Source: Siphonodentalium dalli (Eukaryota > Mollusca > Scaphopoda > Gadilida > Siphonodentaliidae). From it: 64,000 nucleotides of DNA. Every line of letters begins with the position of its first letter. The first letter of the stretch is position 1. The stretch lies in the NCBI GenBank assembly GCA_032622095.1, contig CP136068.1, positions 52,508,443 through 52,572,442 of the forward strand, written 5' to 3'. A program made the position numbers and the translations under genes. Below, one piece after another: positions 17,409-30,108 of this stretch. The notes below the pieces were generated by a model. The model did not search any database. It saw only the letters and a list, made by a program, of their open reading frames with translations, and was not told where the DNA came from.

Positions 17409-18485
17409 TATCAGTTTCCCATTATAGAGGTTTTCTTGCATTTCAGTTATAAACCCAACAAAGGATATTATAAAGCATAAATCAGTTATCCCTTCCAGAG
17501 TTTCTCCATATTTCGGTTTTACAAAACCTGTTTTGCTACTCATTTAGATTCTAGTGTATAACACATAAAGAATATTGCAATAAAGAAAAAGCCAAACAAA
17601 AGAAAGCATCTTGTTTGATATAGAGTTAAAAAAAAAGGTCATTTAAATTTTAATGATTTAGAGGGACATCCAGACCTGTTACTTCTCACGGATTCGCTGT
17701 GAGTCTCCCGTTTTCACCATGCATCTCACAGTGTCACGGCGACACCTCCTAATCTCACGGTTTGAAACAATCTCCTCAAACAAAAACATAATTTAAAGTT
17801 ACTTTCGTTTTCGTTATACTATGACGCGGTAAGCGAGAATATGCGAGACTACCTGGGTGCGATTGTTTAGCGTCCGGTGCAGACACTGCTGTTACGCAAT
17901 AATACCGCGAAACTTGGAGTAGCTTCCAATGTGCCGCGGGTAATTAGTCAGGCAATAAATGGTTTGTCACCCACAATGTTTTAACAAACAAAGGAGGAAT
18001 TAGATGAGCAACCTCACGTTATATAACTAATATTAACTATGCCAGATTGTTTTCATATTGGATTACATCTCTAATTATTGTGCTAAATTTTCAAAACATA
18101 ATGACATTGCATATTATTTATAGTTCTAGTTTTAACCCTTTCATGACCATAACGCTGTAAACAGTCATGTCGTTTCTGGACCAAAACAGTCGAGGACAGC
18201 CGAAAATAAATGGAGTTTAAATGGGATTAAATCAGGAACTGATTAACTAATCATAGATATACTCAGTCGGTTGCATGAACTGAAATTTTCGCCCAGCAAT
18301 TATAGAGGTCCCATTCCCCAAACTTATAGTAAAATCGGTCCAAATACATTTTCACTGTTAGAAGGGCTCATGTGGGTATTGATTTGGATAAACCATGACC
18401 AGGGGCATGAACTGTCTATATCCAATGTGAAATGCAATATATGATGGTTTTGGCGAGATATATAGAAATGTACATCATGCCCTTG

Positions 18486-18754
18486 CTCAAACCTTTCTAT
18501 ACTAATACTCATTGACAAGTAGTTGCCTCAGGAAATGATCAGATAATAAGTTTGACAAACAACCATATTTCGTTTGTCGAAGTTATTATCTGAACATTTC
18601 CCACCAGTATATATATCTTTCTGCTCCTGTATTATGTGTTTTTCTGTCTGTCATCTGAATTTATTATACAAACACCCCCTCCTAATGAATAATCAACCAT
18701 TTCAATTTATACTTTTATAATGGACTGGGAGAATCCATTCAGTATATGAAGGGT
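18486..18754. mobile_element. MITE, FAM-A family
   Basis: Contains ACTCATTGACAAGTAGTT, TTATCTGAACATTTCCCACC, TTTCTGCTCCTGTATTAT and CTTTTATAATGGACTGGGAG, ending in GAAGGGTTA. The central inverted repeat around the two ATAATAAGTT/AACTTATTAT-type arms is preserved. Confidence 0.75.
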
Positions 18755-19709
18755 TATTACATCTTTAAGTCCATGATGGGGATTTAAGCATCCAGAGCCT
18801 TGTCCATAGATGCCAAAACCCGGGCAGACAAAAATAGTTTAAGCAACAGAATTGCTACATATTTTGTAGGCACGTACTTGCCAAGGCTAGTAAATATTAT
18901 GACATTTTTCCTTGACATGTGACAGGTATAATTATTTTCTACCTTTCACCTTAAACTTTTCACCTACAGTTTATACCCCAACAAGTTGTACAATCTAACA
19001 TATATATAGCTTGAGCCGATATCCAGTGAGAACCCATTCAGAAACCAAAAAGGTTATAATAATTGCTTCATATATAACTGTACCTGTAGTTGAATGAGGG
19101 ATCTTACCTGTTGTACTTATTTTATCTAATTTCTTTTTATACAGTTATTGATGATATAATTTAAATAGACATAACACATTTGAACCTCCAAAATTATTTA
19201 TACCTAATTTGGTAGTACTGTATACACCATCCAAAAAGCCTGGGGGCTGTGAATTTTTTTTATCAAAAAACTGGGACTGGGCTTACCTTCGAGGATCCCC
19301 ACATCAAAAATATCAGTTATCACACTCCACAGGATAAAACAATCAATAATGTATACAGCCCTCTAAATTGTAAAAATGAGGTGGGCTTACCTTCGACGAC
19401 CACCCCATGATTTTTTTGGGAGTAAAGACTGGGATTATCCTCAGGGATGGGCTCACTGACGGGTGTATAGAGTAGGGAAATATAGCTTGAAAAATACATG
19501 AATTACCTGTATATAGAGCTTACTATATACTCTGAAAAAGACTTATACCAAACTTACGAAATTATCCAGCCATTTCCAACTTTTCACAAACAAGTGGTAT
19601 ATAAGCTCTGCATTCAGACTACATATAAATATACATATATATATTTATATATCAGGAATAGACTAACAATGAACACTGACAATGAATGCCTTCTTTGTTA
19701 CGTGCCATG

Positions 19710-20144
19710 GACCAGCCTGGAGGGCGACTTGGGAGACTCCCTAAAATGTGCCATTTCTCCCTTTCTTTATCCTGGGGAGAAGTGACTTCTCTCTCATAAA
19801 CCAGTATGCGTATGTCCCAACAGCATATTTAAAGGGTATATACAGTAATTCTCTAATTAATCGACTTCTTAACCACAGCAGAATTATGGGTAACTTTTCA
19901 GGATTTAGTCGGAAATATGGCTTGTTGCCATTCATCGGAAAGCTCTCGCCGAGAACTTTCCGATGAATGGCAACAAGCCATATTTCCGACTAAATCCTGA
20001 AAAGTTACCCATAATTCTTCTGTGGTTAAGAAGTCGATTACTTAGAGCATTACTGTATGTACTGATTATGAAGGTGTTCTTACTCACTATACAATGGTTT
20101 TACAAATGGGCTCTTGTGTTGCTTAAAACTTATTGGATCATAGA
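19710..20144. repeat. Dispersed repeat homologous to 14925-15120, interrupted by a FAM-D MITE
   Basis: GAGAAGTGACTTCTCTCTCAT, shared with 14992 onward, and GGTGTTCTTACTCA(A/C)TATA, shared with 15056, are continuous in the composite element but split here by 19841-20057. The copy at 15020-15055 therefore acts as an empty site for this insertion. Confidence 0.7.
19841..20057. mobile_element. MITE, FAM-D family, intact
   Basis: A 217-bp near-perfect hairpin from TACAGTAATTCTCTAATTAA to AGAGCATTACTGTA. Both arms carry CAGGATTTAGTCGGAAATAT or its complement. The homologous repeat at 15020-15055 lacks it. Confidence 0.85.
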
Positions 20145-20394
20145 AGCCCATTGCCTTGGCCTGATTACATCGGACAAGAGTCCTAACTTTACATCAAACC
20201 TAATTGCTGTATGTGCTTATTTGGTGAATAGAAGAGGCCAATTAAGTCGTCAAAACCAAACTGCCAGAGAAAATTGGACATTCATTTCTTAATAGAGGTC
20301 CTACAGATGTACTGTATTACTGGCTACTTAGTAAGAAGGTCATATGTATGATAAGAACCATAGAGGAGAAATAGGGAGATGGGGGACAATATAA

Positions 20395-23300
20395 TAAAGA
20401 GTTGAGAAATAAAGAGGTGATGCTCAGGTGATAAATAAAGAGGTGGGGCTCAGGTGATAATAAAGAGGTGATGCTCAGATGATAATAAAGAGGTGGGGCT
20501 CAGATGATATAAAGATGTGGGGCTCAGATGATAATAAAGAGGTGGGGCTCAGATGATAATAAAGAGGTGGGGCTCAGATGATAATAAAGAGGTGATGCTC
20601 AGATGATAATAAAGAGGTGGGGCTCAGGTGATAATAAAGAGGTGGGGCTCAGGTGATAATAAAGAGGTGGGGCTCAGATGATAATAAAGAGGTGGGGCTC
20701 AGATGATAATAAAGAGGTGGGGCTCAGATGATAATAAAGAGGTGGGGCTCAGATGATAATAAAAAGGTGGGGCTCAGGTGATAATAAAGAGGTGGGGCTC
20801 AGATGATATAAAGATGTGGGGCTCAGATGATATAAAGATGTGGGGCTCAGGTGATAATAAAGAGGTGGGGCTCAGATGATATAAAGATGTGGGGCTCAGA
20901 TGATAATAAAGAGGTGGGGCTCAGATGATAATAAAGAGGTGGGGCTCAGATGATAATAAAGAGGTGATGCTCAGGTGATAATAAAGAGGTGGGGCTCAGG
21001 TGATAATAAAGAGGTGGGGCTCAGATGATAATAAAGAGGTGGGGCTCAGATGATATAAAGAGGTGGGGCTCAGATGATAATAAAGATGTGGGGCTCAGAT
21101 GATAATAAAGAGGTGGGGCTCAGGTGATAATAAAGAGGTGGGGCTCAGATGATAATAAAGATGTGGGGCTCAGATGATAATAAAGAGGTGGGGCTCAGGT
21201 GATAATAAAGAGGTGGGGCTCAGATGATAATAAAGAGGTGGGGCTCAGATGATATAAAGAGGTGGGGCTCAGATGATAATAAAGATGTGGGGCTCAGATG
21301 ATAATAAAGAGGTGGGGCTCAGGTGATAATAAAGAGGTGGGGCTCAGATGATAATAAAGATGTGGGGCTCAGATGATAATAAAGAGGTGGGGCTCAGGTG
21401 ATAATAAAGAGGTGGGGCTCAGATGATAATAAAGAGGTGGGGCTCAGGTGATAATAAAGAGGTGGGGCTCAGGTGATAATAAAGAGGTGGGGCTCAGATG
21501 ATAATAAAGAGGTGGGGCTCAGGTGATAATAAAGAGGTGGGGCTCAGGTGATAATAAAGAGGTGGGGCTCAGGTGATAATAAAGAGGTGGGGCACAGATG
21601 ATAATAAAGAGGTGGGGCTCAGATGATAATAAAGAGGTGGGGCTCAGGTGATAATAAAGAGGTGGGGCTCAGATGATAATAAAGAGGTGGGGCTCAGATG
21701 ATAATAAAGAGGTGGGGCTCAGATGATATAAAGAGGTGGGGCTCAGATGATAATAAAGAGGTGGGGCTCAGATGATAATAAAGAGGTGGGGCTCAGGTGA
21801 TAATAAAGAGGTGGGGCTCAGATGATAATAAAGAGGTGGGGCTCAGATGATAATAAAGAGGTGATGCTCAGATGATAATAAAGAGGTGATGCTCAGATGA
21901 TATAAAGAGGTGGGGCTCAGATGATAATAAAGAGGTGGGGCTCAGATGATAATAAAGAGGTGGGGCTCAGATGATAATAAAGATGTGGGGCTCAGATGAT
22001 ATAAAGAGGTGGGGCTCAGATGATAATAAAGAGGTGGGGCTCAGATGATAATAAAGAGGTGCGACTCAGATGATAATAAAGAGGTGGGGCTCAGATGATA
22101 ATAAAGAGGTGATGCTCAGATGATAATAAAGAGGTGGGGCTCAGATGATAATAAAGAGGTGGGGCTCAGATGATAATAAAGATGTGGGGTTCAGGTGATA
22201 TAAAGAGGTGGGGCTCAGATGATAATAAAGAGGTGCGGCTCAGATGATAATAAAGAGGTGGGGCTCAGATGATAATAGAGAGGTGATGCTCAGATGATAA
22301 TAAAGAGGTGGGGCTCAGATGATAATAGAGAGGTGGGGCTCAGATGATAATAAAGAGGTGATGCTCAGATGATAATAAAGAGGTGGGGCTCAGATGATAA
22401 TAAAGAGGTGGGGCTCAGATGATAATAAAGATGTGGGGTTCAGGTGATATAAAGAGGTGGGGCTCAGATGATAATAAAGAGGTGCGGCTCAGATGATAAT
22501 AAAGAGGTGGGGCTCGGATGATAATAAAGAGGTGATGCTCAGATGATAATAAAGAGGTGGGGCTCAGATGATAATAAAGAGGTGGGGCTCAGATGATATA
22601 AAGATGTGATGCTCAGATGATAATAAAGAGGTGGGGCTCGGATGATAATAAAGAGGTGATGCTCAGATGATAATAAAGAGGTGATGCTCAGATGATAATA
22701 AAGAGGTGGGGCTCAGATGATAATAGAGAGGTGGGGCTCAGATGATAATAGAGAGGTGGGGCTCAGATGATAATAAAGAGGTGATGCTCAGATGATAATA
22801 AAGAGGTGGGGCTCAGATGATAATAAAGAGGTGGGGATCAGATGATAATAAAGATGTGGGGTTCAGGTGATATAAAGAGGTGGGGCTCAGATGATAATAA
22901 AGAGGTGCGGCTCAGATGATAATAAAGAGGTGGGGCTCGGATGATAATAAAGAGGTGATGCTCAGATGATAATAAAGAGGTGGGGCTCAGATGATAATAA
23001 AGAGGTGGGGCTCAGATGATATAAAGATGTGGGGCTCAGATGATAATAAAGAGTTGGGGCTCAGATGATAATAGAGAGGTGGGGCTCAGATGATAATAGA
23101 GAGGTGGGGCTCAGATGATAATAAAGAGGTGGGGCTCAGATGATAATGAAGAGTTGGGGCTCAGATGATAATAGAGAGGTGGGGCTCAGATGATAATAAA
23201 GAGGTGGGGCTCAGGTGATAATAAAGAGGTGCGGCTCAGATGATAATAAAGAGGTGGGGCTCAGATGATAATAAAGAGGTGGGGCTCAGATGATAATAAA

Positions 23301-26300
23301 GAGGTGGGGCTCAGATGATAATAGAGAGGTGGGGCTCAGATGATAATAAAGAGGTGCGGCTCAGGTGATAATAAAGAGGTGCGGCTCAGATGATAATAAA
23401 GAGGTGGGGCTCAGATGATAATAAAGAGGTGGGGCTCAGATGATAATAAAGAGGTGGGGCTCAGATGATAATAAAGAGGTGGGGCTCAGATGATAATAAA
23501 GAGTTGGGGCTCAGATGATAATAGAGAGGTGGGGCTCAGGTGATAATAAAGAGGTGGGGCTCAGATGATAATAGAGAGGTGGGGCTCAGATGATAATAAA
23601 GAGGTGCGGCTCAGGTGATAATAAAGAGGTGCGGCTCAGATGATAATAAAGAGGTGGGGCTCAGATGATAATAAAGAGGTGATGCTCAGATGATAATAAA
23701 GAGGTGGGGCTCAGATGATAATAGAGAGGTGGGGCTCAGATGATAATAGAGAGGTGGGGCTCAGATGATAATAAAGAGTTGGGGCTCAGGTGATAATAAA
23801 GAGGTGGGGCTCAGATGATAATAAAGAGGTGATGCTCAGATGATAATAAAGAGTTGGGGCTCAGGTGATAATAAAGAGGTGGGGCTCAGATGATAATAAA
23901 GAGGTGGGGCTCAGATGATAATAGAGAGGTGGGGCGCAGATGATAATAAAGAGGTGATGCTCAGATGATAATAAAGAGGTGGGGCTCAGATGATAATAAA
24001 GAGGTGGGGCTCAGATGATATAAAGATGTGGGGCTCAGATGATATAAAGAGGTGGGGCTCAGATGATAATAAAGAGGTGCGGCTCAGATGATAATAAAGA
24101 GGTGGGGCTCAGGTGATAATAAAGAGGTGGGGCTCAGATGATAAGAGGTGGGGCTCAGATGATAATAAAGAGGTGGGGCTCAGATGATAATAAAGAGGTG
24201 GGGCTCAGATGATATAAAGATGTGGGGCTCAGATGATAATAAAGAGGTGGGGCTCAGATGATAATAAAGAGGTGGGGCTCAGATGATAATAAAGAGGTGG
24301 TGCTCAGATGATAATAAAGAGGTGCGGCTCAGGTGATAATAAAGAGGTGGGGCTCAGGTGATAATAAAGAGGTGGGGCTCAGATGATAATAAAGAGGTGG
24401 GGCTCAGATGATAATAGAGAGGTGGGGCTCAGATGATAATAAAGAGGTGGGGCTCAGATGATAATAAAGAGGTGGGGCTCAGATGATATAAAGATGTGGG
24501 GCTCAGATGATAATAAAGAGGTGGGGCTCAGGTGATAATAAAGTGGGGCTCAGATGATAATAAAGAGGTGGGGCTCAGATGATAATAGAGAGGTGGGGCT
24601 CAGATGATAATAAAGATGTGGGGCTCAGATGATAATAAAGAGGTGGGGCTCAGATGATATAAAGATGTGGGGCTCAGATGATAATAAAGAGGTGGGGCTC
24701 AGATGATAATAAAGTGGGGCTCAGATGATAATAAAGAGGTGGGGCTCAGATGATAACAAAGAGGTGGGGCTCAGATGATAATAAAGAGGTGGAGCTCAGA
24801 TGATAATAAAGAGGTGGGGCTCAGGTGATAATAAAGAGGTGGGGCTCAGATGATAATAAAGAGGTGGGGCTCAGATGATAATAAAGAGGTGGGGCTCAGA
24901 TGATAATAGAGAGGTGGGGCTCAGATGATAAATAAAGAGGTGGGGCTCAGATGATAATAAAGAGGTGGGGCTCAGATGATAATAAAGAGGTGCGGCTCAG
25001 ATGATAATAAAGAGGTGGGGCTCAGATGATAATAAAGAGGTGGGGCTCAGATGATAATAGAGAGGTGGGGCTCAGATGATAAATAAAGAGGTGGGGCTCA
25101 GATGATAATAAAGAGGTGATGCTCAGGTGATAAATAAAGAGGTGGGGCTCAGATGATAATAAAGAGGTGGGGCTCAGATGATAATAAAGAGGTGGGGCTC
25201 AGATGATAATAAAGAGGTGCGGCTCAGATGATAATAAAGAGGTGGGGCTCAGATGATAATAAAGAGGTGGGGCTCAGATGATAATAGAGAGGTGGGGCTC
25301 AGATGATAATAAAGAGGTGCGACTCAGATGATAATAAAGAGGTGGGGCTCAGATGATAATAAAGAGGTGGGGCTCAGATGATAATAAAGAGGTGGGGCTC
25401 AGATGATAATAGAGAGGTGGGGCTCAGATGATAATAAAGAGGTGGGGCTCAGATGATAATAGAGAGGTGGGGCTCAGATGATAATAAAGAGGTGGGGCTC
25501 AGATGATAATAAAGAGGTGCGGCTCAGATGATAATAAAGAGGTGGGGCTCAGATGATAATAAAGAGGTGGGGCTCAGATGATAATAGAGAGGTGGGGCTC
25601 AGATGATAATAAAGAGGTGGGGCTCAGATGATAAATAAAGATGTGGGGCTCAGATGATAAATAAAGAGGTGGGCTCAGATGATAATAAAGAGGTGATGCT
25701 CAGGTGATAAATAAAGAGGTGGGGCTCAGATTATAATAAAGAGGTGGGGCTCAGATGATAATAAAGAGGTGGGGCTCAGATGATAATAGAGAGGTGGGGC
25801 TCAGATGATAAATAAAGAGGTGGGGCTCAGATGATAATAAAGAGGTGATGCTCAGATGATAATAAAGAGGTGGGGCTCAGATGATAATAAAGAGGTGGGG
25901 CTCAGATGATAATAAAGAGGTGGGGCTCAGATGATAATAGAGAGGTGGGGCTCAGATGATAAATAAAGAGGTGGGGCTCAGATGATAATAAAGAGGTGGG
26001 GCTCAGGTGATAAATAAAGAGGTGGGGCGCAGATGATAAATAAAGAGGTGGGGCTCAGGTGATAATAAAGAGGTGGGGCGCAGATGATAAATAAAGAGGT
26101 GATGCTCAGGTGATAAATAAAGAGGTGGGGCTCAGGTGATAAATAAAGAGGTGGGGCGCAGATGATAAATAAAGAGGTGGGGCTCAGATGATAATAAAGA
26201 GGTGGGGCTCAGGTGATAAATAAAGAGGTGATGCTCAGATGATAATAAAGAGGTGGGGCTCAGATGATAATAGAGAGGTGGGGCTCAGATGATAAATAAA

Positions 26301-26510
26301 GATGTGGGGCTCAGATGATAATAAAGAGGTGGGGCTCAGATGATAATAAAGAGGTGGGGCTCAGGTGATAAATAAAGAGGTGGGGCTCAGATGATAATAA
26401 AGAGGTGGGGCTCAGATGATAATAAAGAGGTGGGGCTCAGATGATAATAAAGAGGTGGGGCTCAGGTGATAAATAAAGAGGTGGGGCTCAGATGATAATA
26501 AAGAGGTTGG
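20395..26510. repeat. 25-bp satellite, about 245 units (6.1 kb)
   Basis: Unit AATAAAGAGGTGGGG plus CTCAGATGAT. Variant classes are GATG, GCGG or GGGG at the G run, AGAGG or AGATG, CAGG or CAGA, and ATAATAAA, ATATAAA or ATAAATAAA linkers. Variants occur in repeating orders; for instance the block containing GATATAAAG recurs 199 bp apart (21051 and 21250), so higher-order units are present. Near the right end AAATAAA-linker units dominate. Stops occur in every unit on the + strand, so it is not coding. Confidence 0.95.
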
Positions 26511-26570
26511 AATCATATATAAATTGCATGAAAAAGGTTGGTTGATTGAGGTTTATTACCATTTTACCTA

Positions 26571-26819
26571 TTAACCAATTCATGACTGGAGCCGCGCTGG
26601 TGCAGCATCAAAGATTATGTGCCAGTGCATTTTCTTATAAATGCGAGTCTCCCATAGGGAGAATAAGAGAATGCACTGGCTTACAAGGTCAAGGTAAATA
26701 TTGTTAGGCCAATATATTCTTTTATATATGCGAGGCTCTCTATGGAAGAGAATGCATTGGCACAGAGTTTTTGAAAAATTTAAGGAAGCTCCAGACCGAA
26801 CAATCAACGAAAGGGTTAA
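26571..26819. mobile_element. TTAA-flanked MITE, FAM-C family
   Basis: Bounded by TTAA (26571 and 26816), with ends TTAACCAATTCATGAC and CGAAAGGGTTAA. Interior arms AGTGCATTTTCTTATAAATG and GAGAATGCATTGGCAC are the FAM-C signature. TTAA targets and CCCTT-type ends fit the piggyBac superfamily (inference). Confidence 0.7.
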
Positions 26820-26884
26820 TTTAATTGCAATAACAACCACCAACCCCCAGAAAGCAGTTAAAGACTTTTCCAAAAAAAATGAAT

Positions 26885-27018
26885 GAGGTTACTTTATGTT
26901 TTCATGGATTCTTAATCCACGCTTACTGGGATTTGAACCAGCTCTGCCATTACTGGATGGATTTATATTTTGGCTTAATGGGCCATGCACCTTACAACTA
27001 AGCCACTGAGGGACTAAA
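26885..27018 (-). mobile_element. tRNA-like SINE fragment
   Basis: The minus strand reads TCCCTCAGTGGCTTAGTTGT (A-box-like) and, about 60 nt on, CTGGTTCAAATCCCAG (B-box-like). The spacing is too long and the acceptor stem is absent, so it is not a functional tRNA. Confidence 0.45.
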
Positions 27019-27052
27019 ATCATATTAAATAATGAACTTTACCTTAAAGACC

Positions 27053-27321
27053 GGGTAATGCACACTAAATCCGGCCGTTTATGGGACCATCTCATTTTAT
27101 ACTCAACAGAAATATGCAACAAATGAATGAATTTGAGCCATGGATTAGTGCAAATTACACTCATGTGCTCTATGAACGATGCAAACAACATTGTAATTAT
27201 AATGAAAATGAGTGTATTTTGCACTAATCCATGGCTCAAATTCATTCATTGTTGCATATTCTTTTGATTATTATAAAAATGATATGGTCCCATAAATGGG
27301 TGTATTTAGTGTACAGTACCC
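27053..27321. mobile_element. Hairpin MITE
   Basis: Terminal arms GGGTAATGCACACTAAAT and ATTTAGTGTACAGTACCC. Inner arms TTTGAGCCATGGATTAGTGC and its complement make a long stem. It lies 59 bp from SIK exon B. A 68-codon minus frame inside is a product of the palindrome. Confidence 0.75.
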
Positions 27322-27380
27322 ATTTATGATTTTGCTACAAAATAGTGAAACTTCTAAATTTGACTCAAGCTCTGACATAC

Positions 27381-27496
27381 CTTTAGATCTCGGTGTACAA
27401 TATTCTTCTTGTGACAGTACTCGACAGCAGAGATAATTTGCCAGAATTTCTGCCTAGCTTCGGGCTCTGGCATTTTACCTCGAGTTGCAATCAGTT
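27381..27496 (-). CDS. SIK2: SIK-family kinase, internal exon B (catalytic loop)
   Basis: A 116-nt exon between a CTCTTCCAG acceptor and a GTATGT donor. After the two bases completing the split Glu codon it encodes 38 residues, starting [20 protein letters not shown] and ending [17 protein letters not shown] is the catalytic loop with the catalytic Asp. KFWQI(I/L)SAV matches SIK1/SIK2 better than SIK3 (KFKQIVTAV), which supports the SIK2-like call. The exon ends in phase 0 and continues directly into AENLL of exon C. It sits alone between a hairpin MITE (27053-27321) and a telomere-hexamer minisatellite (27538-27750). No frameshift or stop is present. Confidence 0.92.
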
Positions 27497-27537
27497 CTGG
27501 AAGAGAAGATGAGAATAAACATGAGGAAATGATTTAG

Positions 27538-27750
27538 GTTTCACATCTCACTAAATCACAATGATAAATGTAAATTAACCCTAACCCTAACACTAAATCA
27601 CAATGATAAATGTAAATTAACCCTAACCCTAACCCTAAATCACAATGATAAATGTAAATTAACCCTAACCCTAAATCACAATGATAAATGTAAATTAACC
27701 CTAACCCTAACCCTAAATCACAATGATAAATGTAAATCACAGATAAATGT
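27538..27750. repeat. Interstitial telomere-hexamer minisatellite
   Basis: Units combine a 24-bp spacer (ATCACAATGATAAATGTAAA) with two or three CCCTAA hexamers. ATGATAAATG recurs at 27561, 27603, 27645, 27681 and 27723: spacings 42, 42, 36, 42, so units differ by exactly one hexamer. It abuts SIK exon B (42 bp away). Confidence 0.85.
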
Positions 27751-27753
27751 AAA

Positions 27754-28016
27754 TTAACCCTTTAAATGGATTCTCCCATTCAGCTACAAAAGAATATATT
27801 GGAAATCATCTATTATACATTTAAAAGGGTATTCAGGAAAAATGAGCATACAACAGACGCATAAAAAGGTAAGGCAAGTGCAGAAGGATTTATTATCTTT
27901 TTCTTTGGTGGGAAATCTTAGTATTAAAGTTCAATATGGTCGTTTGTTGAACTTATTATCTGAACATTTCCTGAGGGAACTACTCATCAATGAGTATTTA
28001 GTAAAGAAAGAGTTAA
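27754..28016. mobile_element. MITE, FAM-A family, TTAA-flanked
   Basis: TTAA at both ends (27754, 28013). In reverse orientation relative to 12655-12885. Contains GTGCAGAAGGATTTATTATC and the AACTTATTATCTGAACATTT arm. Confidence 0.75.
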
Positions 28017-28599
28017 GTCTGACGAAACTTGTTATTCCCTGATTTATACGAAATTTATACTCAAAATCAATACATATTTCAACAGTTTTAGTGCAAACAA
28101 ATTTCTTAAACGAAAAAGGGCGATAATATTGCCAAAATAAGTCCAGGTGAATTCATAATCGCAATTCTAAGCACATTTTCCCATGATGCTAAACATCTGA
28201 ACCTTGTAACAGTTGGTCAATTCTCCTTTATATTTGCTTTTCCAAAAACTCCCCAAAGAACAGGATTGAAAGTAAATGTGTTTTGTTTTGCTTAGGTCAC
28301 ATAAACCGTCTTGATGGAGGAGGGGGGGGGGGGGGGGTAAAACCCAGTCAGTTGTTGACATACATGTTGTCAGATAACGATTGGTGATTACTCCACATGA
28401 TGATCACTGTTGAATGCAAATGGTATATATTCACTTGAAATCATTTTGCTAATAAAAATAAATAAAACAACATTATAAAGAATATAATGAGCTAGTAAAG
28501 AAAACAAATATTTATATATATTATTTTTTTTTTGCATTTTAGGCAGTTTTAGGAAAAAATAAGTTGTTGGCAGGTTCGTACTACTTATCGCCACACAAG

Positions 28600-28715
28600 C
28601 ATGAGTTTAGTGTGCCTGTCATTTGCAGAATGAAGCCCCCAGAGTGTGAATTTAGTGTTGCTATCTGGCATAGCGGGCTAGCATCACTAAATTCACATCT
28701 GGGGACCAAATTCTG
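28600..28715. mobile_element. HP-G MITE, single hairpin
   Basis: GTCATTTGCAGAATGAAGCC to GGGGACCAAATTCTGC with the arm GAATTTAGTG..CACTAAATTC. A further fragment (GCAGAATGAGGTCCCCAGAG) lies at 28933-28963. Confidence 0.7.
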
Positions 28716-29469
28716 CTTAGGCTTTGTCTTCTCTGGAAAGTTTCTTTATTATCAAATTTCTATGGAAACTTCTTCACATAGATTCTATTTCTTTTTCAGT
28801 TTAGTTTCTATATATCCCCAAATTGGCAGACAACACATTGCATGATCAAGGTTCCCAATGGGTGTACATCACAATATTCACAATTTGGGAACTTCAATCT
28901 GAGTCTATGTCTCCCATCGCAGATGAGGCCATGCAGAATGAGGTCCCCAGAGGGTGAATTTGGGGCAAAGACAGAATAGTGGGTTAATTCCACTGGGGAA
29001 ACACTCCACTGCATGTAGAACATGTCAAGAGGTACGTACACAAATAAGGTCACATCCTTTAATAAAATGAATCACAAATCATTGCTTATCAGGACCAGCT
29101 AACCAACGATAAAGAACCAGCTTCCCATCGCTGGGAATGAGCCATGGACCTTACCACACGATCCACTTGGGGCTCCCAGTAAATGTGTTCGTTGTGATGG
29201 AATTCATTGAACTGAGAGCTATGTCACATCATCCATTCCTCTTTTATTCACACAGCAAATAATTTTCTATGACAACACAGCGATGCATTATTGAGACTGA
29301 GCAATAGAGGCCAGAAATTGTGTCAACCGTAGGCTTTCCGTTAAAATGTCACTGACGTCATTGACCAATCAATCAATATTTTGATGTTTGTTAGCAATAA
29401 ATTATTTAATCTATTGCAATAGTGTAAGTTGCGTAACCTCAAATGAGCATTTTGGTGAACAACTATATG

Positions 29470-29721
29470 TTAACCCTTTACCCAACAGAACGGCCCTGTG
29501 CCAATGCATTCTCTTATATATGCGAGTCGACCATAGGTCGCCTCGCATATATAAGAGAATGCATTGGCACAGGGCATAACTGTAACCATCACAATGTGGT
29601 CAATGAGCCGGTTCCAATGATATCCATATTTGTATGGTTTTATTGAGACAGACCCAAGATAATTTAGGCTGTTGCAGCTTTATTTGGCCGTTTTTGGCCG
29701 GTTTGTTGGGTAAAGGGTTAA
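29470..29721. mobile_element. TTAA-flanked MITE with FAM-C hairpin
   Basis: Ends TTAACCCTTTACCCAACA and TGTTGGGTAAAGGGTTAA. The left half carries a 77-bp hairpin of CCAATGCATTCTCTTATATA and its complement. The 47491-47890 copy shares the ends and interior in opposite orientation. Superfamily inferred as piggyBac from TTAA and CCCTTT. Confidence 0.8.
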
Positions 29722-29937
29722 AGGGACTCGCAATCTTTAGGCCTCTAATTTAACCAGGTAATTCTTTGCTTTTATCATTAATTGTTTATATGAGCATAAA
29801 AATAAGTCATACATACATGTATGAAGAGACTACATAATAAACCCAAGTAATCGTTTGTTTCCAGGTAAAAAATATCTATGATGATAAGAGACAAACTACT
29901 GGACATAATTCTCAACTAGAATTCTTTTTTCCTCAGA

Positions 29938-30108
29938 GCCAACATGTTGCAGAATGAGGTCCCCAGAGGATGAATTTAGTGACACTATCCCGCACAGCAG
30001 GCTAGCATCACTGAATTCACCCTCTGGGAACCACATTCTGCTGAGGCCTCAACTGCTATGGGAGACCTAGGATTAGATTGAAGTTCCCCAGTTAATGTTC
30101 ATGATGTT
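29938..30108. repeat. HP-G hairpin plus dispersed-repeat body, split by the 30109-34951 insertion
   Basis: The hairpin (29948-30042) is followed by GGGAGACCTAGGATTAG, matching 215-260. The next block of the same repeat resumes at 34952 after the insertion, so 1-350 is the uninterrupted version. Confidence 0.7.

Noticed and set aside
26920..27018. Second tRNA gene
   Set aside because: Box spacing is too long and no cloverleaf is formed; better read as SINE debris.
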